Assembly: GCF_963082655.1 (NCBI RefSeq)
Contig: NC_081553.1
Coordinates: 36,343,509 to 36,407,508 of the forward strand
Source: Stomoxys calcitrans
Lineage: Eukaryota; Arthropoda; Insecta; Diptera; Muscidae
Length of the DNA: 64,000 nt
Direction: 5' to 3'
Positions within the stretch are counted from its first letter, which is position 1. Each line of letters opens with the position of its first letter. Both the position numbers and the translations under genes were made by a program. Of this stretch, positions 38,201-44,512 are shown piece after piece. The notes beneath the pieces are model-generated. The model was not told the DNA's origin and did no database searches. It worked only from the letters and a program-made list of their open reading frames with translations.

Positions 38201-40989
38201 GAAGCTTAAATATCCAGAGCCAAAAAATGCTTTTGATGTACAATTAAACCAATAAATAAACAATGTGCAATATTTGTCATTAGAGTTTTTTTGTTGGCTT
38301 AGCAAATTTGTTTTTCTAAAAGATCTTTATTTGATGCGGTGAAATTTAAGACATTCAGTTGAGAAACTTTTTCGTTTAGCTACTTTGCTATGTTGACTTA
38401 TTTAGTAATCATTTCTTTTTCTTTATGCTCATTGATTGAGTTTATGTTATAAGACCTTTTTATACCCACCACCGAAGGATGGGGGTGTATTCATTTTGTC
38501 ATTCCGTTTGCAACACATCGAAATATCCCTTTCCAACTCTATAAAGTATATATATTCTTGATCAGCGTAAAAATCTAAGACGATCTAGCCCTGTCTGTCC
38601 ATCTGTCCGTTGAAATCACGCTACAGTCTTTTAAAATAGAGATATTGAGCTGAAACTTTGCACATATTCTTTTTTTCCATGAGCAGGTTAAGTTCGAAGA
38701 TGGACTATATCGGACTATACCTTGATATAGCCCCATATAGACCGAACCGCCGATTTAGGGTCTTAGGCCCATCAAAGCCACGTTTATTATCCGATTTTGC
38801 TGAAATTTGGGTCAGTGAGTTGTGCTAGGCCATTCGACATTCTTCTTCAATTTGGCCCAGATCGGTTTAGATTTGGATATAGCTGCCATATAGACCGATC
38901 CTTCGATTTAGGGTCTAAGGCCCATAAAAGCCACATTTATTATCCGATTTTGCTGAAATTTGGGAGAGTGAGTTGTGTAAGGCCCTTCGACATCTTTATT
39001 CAATTTGGGCCAGATCTGTTCAGATTTGGATATAGCTGCCATAAAGACTGATATCTCGATTTAAGGTATTGCGCCCATAAAAGGCGCATTTATTGCCCGA
39101 ATTTGCCAAAAGTTGGGACAGTGAGTTACGTTAGGCCCCTGGATATCTTTGTGCAATATGGCACAGATCAGCCCATATTTGGATATAGCTGCCATGTAGA
39201 CCAATTTATCGATTTAAGGTTTTAGACTCATAAAAGGCACATTTATTGTCCGATTTCGCCCAAATTTGGGACAGGGAGTTGTGTTAGGCCCTTTGATAAC
39301 CTGCTTCAATTTCAACCAAATCGGTTCAGATTTAGATATAGCTACCACATAGACCGAGCTCTCGATATAATGTTTTGGGCATATAAAAGGCGCATTTATT
39401 CTCCAATTTCGCCAAATTTGGGACAATGAGTTGCGTAAGGCAACTTCTGACACCTCGAAACTTGGTTTCGGAGATTTTAGAATGAGCCCAGAAGATCGAG
39501 GTGCTTGGAACGCTATTCTACGTTCGGCTAGAGGAACAAATATCCTGTCATAGCCAATTAAAGTAAAGTAAGTGTTGCGTTAAGCTCGTCTACCACTTTC
39601 TGCAATTCGGCCCAGATCGCTGCAGATTTGTATATAGCTGCCATATAGACCGATCTCTCGATGTAAGGTTTTGGACCCATAAAAGGCGCATTTATTCTCC
39701 GATTTCGTCGAAATTTGGGACAGCGAGCTGTGTTAGGCCCTTCGACAGCCCTCTTTAATTTGTCGTAGATCGGTTCAGATTTGCTTAGTGACTTATGTTA
39801 GGCTTTTTGACATCCGATTCGTATATGGTTCAGATCGGTCTATATTTGTATATGGCTACCAAGGAGACCAATATTTTGTTCCACAAAATTGAACAATGAC
39901 GTGTACTTTTTAGATGTCTCAATATCGGTGTCGTATTTGGTCCCAATCGAGGGCGTAAATTATGAATTTTTCACCAAATTATGACTAAAGGTGGTTTAAA
40001 TATATACCCGAGGTGGTGGGTATCCAAAGTTTGGCCCGGCAGAACTTAACGCCTTTTTACTTGTTTAGTGAGCATTTTTTTTTTTCTTTGTGTTCATTGA
40101 CTGAGTTTTTGTTGTATGACCTTTTTGTTTTCATTATTGAGTTTTTTTTTATACGATAGAAAATAATATGTAGCTTAAAAAATATGCAAAACGTCTATAA
40201 GCCCATAATTATTTATGATGTATTAAAGCATTTAAAAAAAGATTTAACTTCAGGAGTTCAATTTTCGGTTATAGCCAAGACATTTTTGTCTTCACTGGAA
40301 AATAGATGTGTAGACTACAAGACATCAATTTACCATTTTGGTCTAATTTTAATCATTTTTGGCTACTAAAGTAAATATTACTGAAAAAATTATCTATAAT
40401 AAGGCAATAAAATTTCCAATTTTACAGAATAAAAAACATAATTGCATAAGAGATAGGTCATTAAGGAAAAGTATATCATAAATCGAATTCAGCAAAAAAG
40501 TTAAGAGTTAGAGGAGGCATTGACACCGACAATACTGAAAATGTAGCCCCTAGTCTATAAAATCTATAAAGACCTTTTTAAATTAAAAAAAAAAAATAAA
40601 GCAAATTTTTTAGTTTGACATCTTACCATAAATAAGCGAGAAAAATCTATCATACACTCGTTCTCTATCGATCAAGTGCTATTTTTCAGGCAAAAATACT
40701 AAATGTAATATATATGTCCCACTGGTCCTCAAAGGGTTAATGAACATACTTATTTGCCACCCAACACTTCATAAAAAGAAATATTTTTGATGTAGCCCCG
40801 AATTAATCAACAAGTCCTCACCCATTACCAACCCTTTAAAAAAGAATTATAACTCACCAAAGTTGGATCTGTAAAGTCCGGTAATGTGTTTGTCGTTAGT
40901 GATACAATAATGCAGGCCGTACAGAAAACTGTGATGAACAAAACCATAAGATATGGTCGTCTAGCTAATATATTGTAATACCACTGCAT
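18851..40989 (-). CDS. disp: Dispatched (RND-family Hedgehog-release transporter), ten coding exons
   Basis: Dispatched acts at the plasma membrane of Hedgehog-producing cells and releases cholesterol-modified Hedgehog; it belongs to the Patched/RND family with a sterol-sensing domain. Ten exons join with consistent phases into about 1283 codons, close to the roughly 1200 known for fly Dispatched. Visible in order: TM1 ([17 protein letters not shown]), a long extracellular loop starting [14 protein letters not shown]2-TM6 with the proton-motive GIGADDAF motif in TM4, a second extracellular loop, TM8-TM12 with [11 protein letters not shown] in TM10, and a Ser/Thr/His-rich cytoplasmic tail. The first in-frame ATG is at 40989. 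The frame is open without ATG up to a TAA at 41124-41122, so a further 5' coding exon or a non-ATG extension cannot be excluded. Introns of 2.8-6.2 kb are full of transposons. Divergent from Ecsit (1.4 kb apart). Confidence 0.95.
20354..20607 (-). CDS. disp: disp coding exon 9
   Basis: 254 bp, phase 0 to 2. Acceptor TTTTTAG|AATTCGG; donor AGAAT|GTAAGT. Encodes [20 protein letters not shown] and further loop sequence to FITLMERM. The 2.8-kb intron before it contains a dead LINE and a MITE. Confidence 0.94.
20730..23070 (+). mobile_element. Decayed RNase H-encoding LINE, plus strand, in disp intron 8
   Basis: Plus-strand fragments appear in LINE order. At about 20920-21120 there is [18 protein letters not shown]. 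At 21130-21340 the pre-RT region reads [14 protein letters not shown]. At 21700-21845 the RT palm reads [13 protein letters not shown], then NPCKTEV. At 22085-22170 comes [13 protein letters not shown] and the late RT region; at 22340-22740 RT connection sequence ([19 protein letters not shown]); at 22730-23020 RNase H ([27 protein letters not shown]). Large deletions and several frameshifts; non-functional. It resembles the LINE at 2160-5140. Confidence 0.85.
21847..22083 (-). mobile_element. Mariner-type MITE, copy 2 (237 bp)
   Basis: Same ends as copy 1 but inverted, flanked by TA at 21845-21846 and 22084-22085. It interrupts the RT frame of the LINE remnant: the codons before (KTEV) and after (VLFSRRYK) are in phase once the MITE and one TA are disregarded. 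This confirms the insertion boundaries. Confidence 0.93.
23388..23542 (-). CDS. disp: disp coding exon 8 (start of second extracellular loop)
   Basis: 155 bp, acceptor TTTTTTCAG|GCATTGC, donor GCG|GTAAGT. Encodes [20 protein letters not shown] and [15 protein letters not shown], then FWFEKAMA. The intron to exon 7 is 74 bp. Confidence 0.95.
23617..23846 (-). CDS. disp: disp coding exon 7
   Basis: 230 bp. Acceptor TTTTAG|TATATTTGC; donor TTTG|GTAGGA. Encodes [20 protein letters not shown] and, after a loop, [10 protein letters not shown]. The intron to exon 6 is 69 bp. Confidence 0.93.
23916..24168 (-). CDS. disp: disp coding exon 6 (TM4 motif, sterol-sensing domain)
   Basis: 253 bp. Acceptor TTTAG|GTATTGG; donor TTTGG|GTAAGT. 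Encodes [14 protein letters not shown] (GxxxDD, proposed proton relay in RND proteins), a Ser/Thr-rich linker, and a hydrophobic segment around [20 protein letters not shown]. Confidence 0.95.
24530..26115 (-). mobile_element. Jockey-like LINE remnants, minus strand, in disp intron 5
   Basis: At about 25400-25560 the minus strand encodes an RT motif ([20 protein letters not shown], then IFINDLLDQ after a decayed stretch). At 24631-24879 a downstream RT part reads [17 protein letters not shown]. 25860-26110 is similar in DNA to 31590-31860 and so comes from the C-terminal region of a Jockey-type ORF2. Numerous stops and shifts. A MITE sits at 24910-25136. Confidence 0.75.
24910..25136 (+). mobile_element. 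Mariner-type MITE, copy 3 (227 bp)
   Basis: Same inverted ends as copies 1 and 2, TA at 24908-24909 and 25137-25138. It is about 10 bp shorter than the others owing to an internal deletion in the A-rich centre. Confidence 0.92.
26584..26850 (-). mobile_element. LINE reverse-transcriptase fragment, minus strand
   Basis: The minus strand encodes [20 protein letters not shown] and [18 protein letters not shown], corresponding to the early RT region (NVIRGAKSRKALGPDGIS-like). A similar fragment is at 58560-58700. From 26115 to 26584 I see nothing recognisable. Confidence 0.6.
26935..27045 (-). mobile_element. tRNA-derived SINE tail fragment
   Basis: TTTGCCCATGAACATTACATTAAGGAACAGGGGCAAACTTC is the inverted 3' end of the SINE family seen complete at 60248-60555. 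Confidence 0.65.
27057..27645 (+). repeat. Dispersed muscid repeat (TTTATATGGCAGCTATAT family), copy 2
   Basis: Units at 27090-27200, 27240-27330 and 27365-27440, then the GGACGGACATGGCTAGACCGACTT and CTTTATGGG...CCTATGGTCGAGGGTATAAAAA end. The same module order as at 1-676. Confidence 0.85.
27646..27885 (-). mobile_element. (CAA)n-tailed SINE-like family 2, partial
   Basis: GTTGTTATTGTTGTAGCC...CGTGAGCAAACTCGTTCC...CATATCGAGCATCATAGGCGCTCAGTATTTGTGCAAG matches the family in the same order as at 45830-46175, followed by part of its 5' region (AGCTAAGCTTCTTGTGAC). Confidence 0.75.
27892..27995 (+). mobile_element. SINE-like family 1 (CCATGGCAGCCGGTTGTACGT), complete copy
   Basis: AATCCCATGGCAGCCGGTTG...ACCGGATTGACCCC...CATCGACAAGGGCTG...GTACTACACACTGCTACTACAACAACAACAC. 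A unit of about 105 bp with a (CAA)n tail, inserted in the family 2 copy. Other copies: 30339-30433 (-), 46848-46932 (-), 53813-53915 (-), 61259-61369 (+), 61725-61815 (+). Confidence 0.8.
28085..28370 (+). mobile_element. (CAA)n-tailed SINE-like family 2, 5' part, plus orientation
   Basis: GCCCGGCACCGGATATCTGTGAGCACCACACAGGC...GAAGCTTAGCTGTGAGCTACC...CGGAGTAGCTGCAACGGCAGACGCGGACAA...GGCTCTTGCACAAATACTGAGTGC. It is the reverse complement of the body at 45960-46175 and stops before the tail. Confidence 0.75.
28541..28846. mobile_element. TIR element interrupted by a second MITE
   Basis: The left terminus ATGGCACCCTCAAATTGGTATCATTCTCTCACTTTATGTTTATTC pairs with GAATAAACATAAAGTGGGAGAATGATACTAATTTGGG, continuing after the inner element as TATGCCAT. 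The inverted repeats are about 45 bp or more. The interior (CTCTGCTGTGAGAGTATG...CATACTGCTCTCATG) is non-coding and also partly inverted. Confidence 0.8.
28708..28831. mobile_element. Inner MITE (CAGGGCTG ends, hAT-like)
   Basis: It begins CAGGGCTGCGGAGTC and ends GACTCCGGTCAATTCCTCAGCCCTG. Flanks are TTTGGGAG (28700-28707) and TTTGGGTA (28832-28839), an 8-bp duplication with two changes. The ends and the 8-bp duplication suit the hAT superfamily. It sits inside the right terminus of the outer element. Confidence 0.8.
28889..29166 (-). CDS. disp: disp coding exon 5 (TM2 to start of TM4)
   Basis: 278 bp. Acceptor TTTCTAG|TGACTTAAGC; donor ATAG|GTAAGT. Encodes [11 protein letters not shown] then three hydrophobic segments (around [35 protein letters not shown] and [11 protein letters not shown]). 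It begins the GIGADDAF motif completed in exon 6. Confidence 0.95.
29252..29908 (+). CDS. Intronless gene nested antisense in disp intron 4; product not recognised
   Basis: A 218-residue frame with ATG in a favourable context (AACCTAATATGGC) and TAA at 29906-29908. It lies wholly within the 792-bp intron between disp exons 5 and 4, 85 bp from one exon and 50 bp from the other, on the opposite strand. The protein is soluble and basic (many Lys/Arg), with no signal peptide or membrane segment. Helical stretches are likely around residues 65-105, and scattered cysteines include CNCP near the N-terminus. It ends [13 protein letters not shown]. Codon use and amino-acid composition look coding and the frame has no decay, unlike the surrounding transposon debris. 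Intronless genes nested in introns of flies are often testis-expressed; that is inference here. Confidence 0.85.
   Translation: MATKCNCPMETTTNHQTDYKLLDKIKPIKLHHHKPSCDQELISGLIGNNLLINGKGIKSKIWPGLLNKAEEYEAYVQRLKTCRKDIYDLYYKSHTIDNRLLEKMAKNLSKSCYQLVFSPDDFVSLRNHAKDFATVNSMKYKETTYDNFYSCIKEMEMFQVPFRKDLMINKERLELKNELRKIYRCGRSTYNDAISKPAAIGAKPTLPGPIDRYTLRRI
29959..30050 (-). CDS. disp: disp coding exon 4
   Basis: 92 bp, phase 0 to 2. Acceptor TTTCTAG|GAAACA; donor AAAGT|GTAAGT. Encodes [20 protein letters not shown] and [10 protein letters not shown]. Confidence 0.93.
30178..30524. mobile_element. TIR element (GGCACATCATGAT family), copy 2, carrying a SINE
   Basis: Starts GTTTATACGGCACATCATG and ends CATGATGTGCCATGTAAAC. 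A family 1 SINE occupies about 30339-30433. Directly followed by copy 3. Confidence 0.7.
30339..30433 (-). mobile_element. SINE-like family 1 inserted in the TIR element
   Basis: TTGTTGTAACGGCGTGTTG...CCGGCAGCCCTTGCCGATG...CCGGTACGTATAATTGGCTGCCATGG, the inverted family 1 unit. Confidence 0.75.
30531..30867. mobile_element. TIR element (GGCACATCATGAT family), copy 3
   Basis: Starts TAAACATAGCACATCATGATCGTACTCATCGTGTGTATG and ends CATCAGATGTGCCATGTAAAC. It is only 6 bp from copy 2. Close in sequence to copy 1 at 12119-12486. Confidence 0.7.
30988..31305 (-). mobile_element. (CAA)n-tailed SINE-like family 2, nearly complete
   Basis: GTCGTCGCCAAGCTCCTGTATGTGAGCAAGCTCG through GATTGTCCGCGACTGCCGTTGCAGCTACTCCGTATGGAGC to GCTCACAGCTATCCCGTGCCGGGA. 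The 5' end of this copy touches the (CAA)n tail of the LINE fragment at 31311. Confidence 0.75.
31311..31865 (-). mobile_element. Jockey-like LINE, 3' end of ORF2 with (CAA)n tail
   Basis: Minus-strand frames read [54 protein letters not shown], then a [15 protein letters not shown] zinc-type motif and [12 protein letters not shown]. The 3' UTR is GACGAAAGATAGAACAAAACAAATTGCTACAACAACAAC with seven or more CAA units (31315-31339). Two frameshifts are evident, so this is a 5'-truncated dead copy. The same 3' end occurs at 55073-55180. Confidence 0.85.
32508..32768. mobile_element. TIR element (CTGTTATTACACGATAAGAC ends)
   Basis: Left CTGCTATTACACGACAAGACTTGTCATATGAG; right CATATGAGATGTCTTATCGTGTAATAACAGG; inverted repeats of about 32 bp with a few mismatches. 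261 bp, no coding capacity. Elsewhere from 31870 to 33500 only the palindromic ATCGATATTATCGATAT patch near 32060 stands out. Confidence 0.7.
33502..33681 (-). CDS. disp: disp coding exon 3
   Basis: Exactly 60 codons, phase 0 to 0. Acceptor is a long T tract then CAG|CATGAAGAC; donor AAT|GTAAGT. Cys-rich extracellular segment ([18 protein letters not shown]). The intron to exon 2 is only 76 bp. Confidence 0.95.
33758..34621 (-). CDS. disp: disp coding exon 2 (first extracellular loop)
   Basis: Acceptor TTTCTTTCAG|GGTTTTGAA, donor ACA|GTAAGT, 288 codons, phase 0 to 0. Begins [19 protein letters not shown], a conserved Dispatched segment. It then carries an insert rich in Arg/Lys/Asn ([21 protein letters not shown]) and Ser, which looks disordered. 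A cysteine-containing conserved region ([20 protein letters not shown]) follows. The basic run lies in the extracellular loop next to the conserved start; basic patches of this kind can be protease sites, but that is inference. Confidence 0.95.
35160..37691. repeat. Tandem-repeat element in disp intron 1 (units of about 110-130 bp) ending CGGCTAG|T
   Basis: About 15 diverged units share CAATATGGGGCTCAAATGAAAGGTATTTGGGAGTAGAGCACGAATCTGATATCC and GGGGGACCACCCC...CCCCCAAA. The array runs from about 35250 to 37480. A SINE tail fragment is inserted at 35345-35425. The right end reads GCGCAGCGCAGCGGACCCGGTTCGGCTAG followed by T. A GC-rich segment and terminal CTAG before T are typical of Helitron 3' ends, but no Rep/helicase gene is present and the 5' end is not defined. 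Confidence 0.7.
37695..38450. other. Gene-free stretch in disp intron 1
   Basis: No splice-bounded frame, inverted repeat or recognised repeat seen. Confidence 0.5.
38455..40072. repeat. Tandem-repeat element (ATAGCTGCCATATAGACCGAT units of about 155 bp)
   Basis: It opens with CCTTTTTATACCCACCACCGAAGGATGGGGGTG and closes with CCCGAGGTGGTGGGTATCC...CGCCTTTTTACTTGTTTAG. Between lie seven or eight units with CCCATAAAAGGCGCATTTATT, CGATTTTGCTGAAATTTGGGACAGTGAGTTGTGTTAGGCCC and TTCGACATC...GATCGGTTCAGATTTGGATATAGCTGCC. A LINE 3' end is inserted at 39450-39573. A related but separate array is at 59320-59870. Confidence 0.8.
39450..39573 (+). mobile_element. 5'-truncated LINE 3' end (GGAACAAATATCCTGTCATAG family)
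   Basis: Encodes the end of an RT protein ([20 protein letters not shown]) and ends TCATAGCCAATTAAAGTAAAG. Flanked by GTTGCGTAAGG and GTTGCGTTAAG, a likely imperfect target duplication, in the host tandem repeat. Same family as 55588-55911 and 60960-61500. Confidence 0.75.
40075..40850. other. AT-rich intronic stretch of disp without recognised features
   Basis: A short open frame at 40184-40369 has no splice or homology support. Otherwise oligo(A)/(T) tracts only. Confidence 0.5.
40858..40989 (-). CDS. disp: disp coding exon 1
   Basis: Encodes [18 protein letters not shown] and the rest of TM1, ending ...DFTDPTL at phase 0. Donor G|GTGAGT. The frame is open further upstream (to 41121) through a Thr/Pro-rich stretch that lacks an ATG; the start at 40989 is the first available methionine. 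Confidence 0.85.
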
Positions 40990-41124
40990 TTTCCCACACT
41001 TCAACAAATTTTCCAGCTTCTTCCAAGTGGTATTGGTTGTGGTGGTAGAAGTGGTTTGAGGGGGTGGGTGTTGTGATAGGGTCGTCCTCGTCGTCACTGA
41101 TGATTTCCTTTGGGGATTTGATTA

Positions 41125-42423
41125 CCACTATCCAAACTCATTCGCCGACAACTTGTTGTATTAATTGTTTCGTTGTCCTTAACTTTATTCTTTTTTTGCA
41201 AGCGGAATGTATTATTTGTATTATTTCACTTGACGACGTCTCATTGTTTTCTAGTCCTTGTACTTCTTCGTATTTGTTGTGTATTGCAATTTTCACGAAC
41301 ATGTTTCAATCGACTGATTTTCTCTTCACTCTTTTTTTTATACTGCCTTTAAATACCTATACATTATTTTGTGTTTGCTAAATGCATAAGCAGTATACAT
41401 CTAATAGTTCATAATTTACTTTCATTTATGTTATATTAATTTAATATTTTTTGTCAAAAAAAGGATAAAGGATGGATGTTGTGCAGTAGAGATCTCGAAA
41501 TCGACTTTTGATTATGCATACGAAAAAATCGGCTATTAGATTTCCAAATAATCGATTTAGATATTTTAATGTCGATGTGAGTATCGTAAGGCTGCTATCA
41601 CATGATTGCTGCTTTTATTTTAGTACCAGTATGCACTTATATTTTTTTTTTTAGATTTTGGAAGACGTTTTATTATATGGAGTTTGACAGCATTCCGACT
41701 GAAAAGCTGAACAGAATACTCAGCTTAACGTTGAAAAAACAAAACAAAAAAAAAGTATTGCCATTATGGGTTAATTAACGTAATTGAGGAGATTTAGGGT
41801 TGGTATTCTATTCTGTTTTCGGAATAGCCGCTGAAATTTGTAATTGTTTCGTGAGCGAAATTTAACAGCAATTAAATGTTTTTATCTCCATACCAAAACA
41901 CGTTTCTTTATCTGCACTTATTGTTTTCTCTATTTTATACATTTTTTCTCAAATAAATGAAGAAATACGAACCAATGAAACAAACTAAAATGATGCCGGC
42001 AATAGTTTCAAGGGTTGCCACTATAAAAGTTTTTTCCGATTTTCCTCACTTTTAATAGAGTACTACTTTTCCGCCGATTTTCAGCCAACGTTTCGCCGAC
42101 GTTTTTTATATCGAGTTTGACAGCATTTCGCTCGAAAAATTGAACAGAACATTTTTCCACATTTTACAACTTTTTCACTTTTTTCCAAATGGTTCGACAT
42201 TTTTTGACCCTTCAATTTTTTTACTTCTAAGTCGATTATTAGACCTTTTTACTTAGCAAAAGTCGACTTCGATTTTTTTACACAAAAAGTCGAATAGTCG
42301 AAATTCGACTTTTAGCTCACTAGCGGCAAATCAGCTGTAACGTTAGTTTTGGTTAAACTCGACTTTTATTTTATTAAAAATTGAGTTAAATTTATATAGA
42401 AATTATATAAAAAGAACGTAAAC
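41125..42423. promoter_or_regulatory. Intergenic region between divergent disp and Ecsit
   Basis: About 1.3-1.4 kb between the two divergent genes must contain both promoters and 5' UTRs. It is AT-rich, with many TCGACTTTT/AAAAGTCGA words around 42230-42320 (imperfect palindromes) and 41490-41570. No TATA box or initiator can be assigned with confidence. Confidence 0.4.
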
Positions 42424-43801
42424 ATGATAAGACGACTGCATATTTTGATCAAACACTCGCATCATAAAATGCTTAACGCTGCCAGTACACCATACAGTGG
42501 AAGCTCTTTGGTGAATATAACAACAACACATAGTACATATTGTACCAAAAGCCAACGGACGGATTCCAGTCCAGACGAAGATCCCCAAGACGACAAAGAA
42601 GATAAATCTAAAAAGGAACAAGCCCAAAATACCACAAGTCAGCAAAGAAAACGACCTGTTAAGTCATTTGTGCCTGCTGTTCGAAATCCCTTCGCCTCTG
42701 CTTCGGAAAAAACCAAAGACGTATACATGAGTATGGTGAACATATTCTCTGAGCGGGATGTACATCGACGTAATCATGTAGAATTCATTTATGCTGCTAT
42801 GAAACACATGTCCGAGTTTGGTGTTGAACACGACTTGGAGGTGTACAAGGCCTTGATTAATGTAATGCCCAAGGGCAAAATGATTCCACAAAACCTGTTT
42901 CAAGCTGAATTCATGCATTACCCTAAGCAGCAACAATGTATTATAGATTTATTAGAACAAATGGAGGACTTGGGAGTTATGCCGGATTACGAAATGGAAG
43001 CCATGTTGTTGAACATATTTGGCCGTCAAGGCCATCCATTGCGTAAGTATTGGCGAATGATGTATTGGATGCCGAAATTCAAAAATGCTTCGCCATGGCC
43101 TTTACCCAATCCGGTGCCGGATGATACATTAACCATTGCCAAATTGGCGGTGGAACGCATGTGCACAGTAGATCCGCGTTCTCAAATAACGGTGTATGAG
43201 ACCAAAGAAGTGGAAGATGCCTTAGATCAAACGTGGATAGTAAGCGGCATGAGCCCGGATCAGACACAATTATTAAAAGAACATTCACGGCAAAGGGCGG
43301 TGTATATAGAAGGGCCATTTATGATTTGGTTGAGAAACAGATCAATCAACTATTTCACCTTGAGGGCTGATCCAGATATGGAATTTCTTAACGCTTTGCA
43401 GAATCAAAAGTTTGATGATGGCGATGGTAATGCGGTACATTTTGAAAATTTGCATGAGTTAACATTTTTGTGTGTTTATTTTTTAAGATGTAACCCATTT
43501 GAATGTACCTCTGTTTGGAAGTGTTCCTCCCAGCAGGAAAAATCAGGTTGGTAAATTGCGTTCTGTTCACCAACAAGACGATGGCACAATATTTGCCATA
43601 TGTGCTACTGGAACTTCCACCAAAGATTCTCTCCTGTCATGGATACGTCTTTTGGAGGCTAATGGCAATCCATCCTTGGGCGAAATACCTGTGCTCTTTC
43701 GCTTTCATTCAAATGTGGGCGAAAAGGCGGTTCAAATCGAAGGACAAGCCAAGGCGGCAACAACAAGAAATGACAGCACTCCCCCAGAATCGAACAGATA
43801 G
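42424..43801 (+). CDS. Ecsit: ECSIT homologue (Toll-pathway adaptor / mitochondrial complex I assembly)
   Basis: Two exons: 42424-43426 and 43488-43801, with a 61-bp intron (donor GATG|GTAATG, acceptor TTTTTTAAG|ATGTAACC). The joined frame is 438 codons, near the usual ECSIT length of 400-430. The N-terminus (MIRRLHILIKHSHHKML) is basic and fits a mitochondrial presequence. The conserved ECSIT core includes FSERDVHRRNHVEFIYAAM, VYKALINVMPKG, QQCIIDLLEQMEDLGVMPD, IFGRQGHPLRKYWRMMYWMP and RAVYIEGPFMIWLRNRSI. The C-terminal part has HLNVPLFGSVP and DGTIFAICATGTS. The protein bridges TRAF6 in Toll signalling and assists complex I assembly in mitochondria (known for the family). Gene convergent with the GTPBP2-like gene. 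Confidence 0.95.
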
Positions 43802-43851
43802 TAATTATGCTATGATTTGTGTTTATTAAGAAGCCGAAAAAAGTATCACAA

Positions 43852-43857
43852 AATAAA
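43852..43857 (+). terminator. Ecsit: Polyadenylation signal of Ecsit
   Basis: AATAAA 51 bp after the stop codon, in an A-rich context; the only canonical hexamer close to the gene end. Confidence 0.7.
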
Positions 43858-43889
43858 GAAGGTGTGTTAAAGTTTAGTTGTTAATTATT

Positions 43890-44512
43890 ATTTATTTTCA
43901 TATACATATTTTTTTTTACATTTAGAATATATTACCACTATAGAAATGGTAAACAAAAAAAAAAGTGGGAGCTCTTTGCTAAATAGATACAATTCAAATA
44001 TTTATTGCTAGTTTCTTTACATTTTTATTTAACTTATTTAAGTACAATGACGTCGCTGATGAAAGAGAAAATAACTAACTTGTAATGCCTCAGTTATAAT
44101 TAATAAATTATTAAGGTGAGAAAAATCAGGATATTCTAGCTAACTAATTCAAATCATTCGGGTGGTGTTCTAAATCATATCAAAAAAAAAAACTGAACTA
44201 CACTTAAAATAAAAAAAAATGTCATCCTTTTCAAAAATATGTTTGCTGTCTTAACAAAAATCACAGTTAAAACTTATAAAACGTCAAACTCTTCCCAATT
44301 TTCTTCACACTTCACTTCAGTGGCAGGCTAACACAGCCCAATATTATTACATCTTACTATAGATCCAAAAATGTTATACATATGCGTATGTACTATATGG
44401 TTTATAATATCCGAGGTACAATTTGAGAGGGTTCATTAACATTGTTGTGTATGTAAACTGCTAACTTAACAACGAAGTGTGTTGATTTTACTTCTTAAGC
44501 CTGCCCTTAGAC
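43890..44512. other. Convergent 3' intergenic region / GTPBP2-like 3' UTR
   Basis: About 0.7 kb between convergent gene ends. On the minus strand AATAAA occurs at 44029-44024, 44006-44001 and 43896-43891, candidate polyadenylation signals for the GTPBP2-like gene. No frames of interest. Confidence 0.5.

Noticed and set aside
42430..42645. Minus-strand frame opposite Ecsit exon 1
   Set aside because: Antisense shadow of a strongly conserved coding exon.
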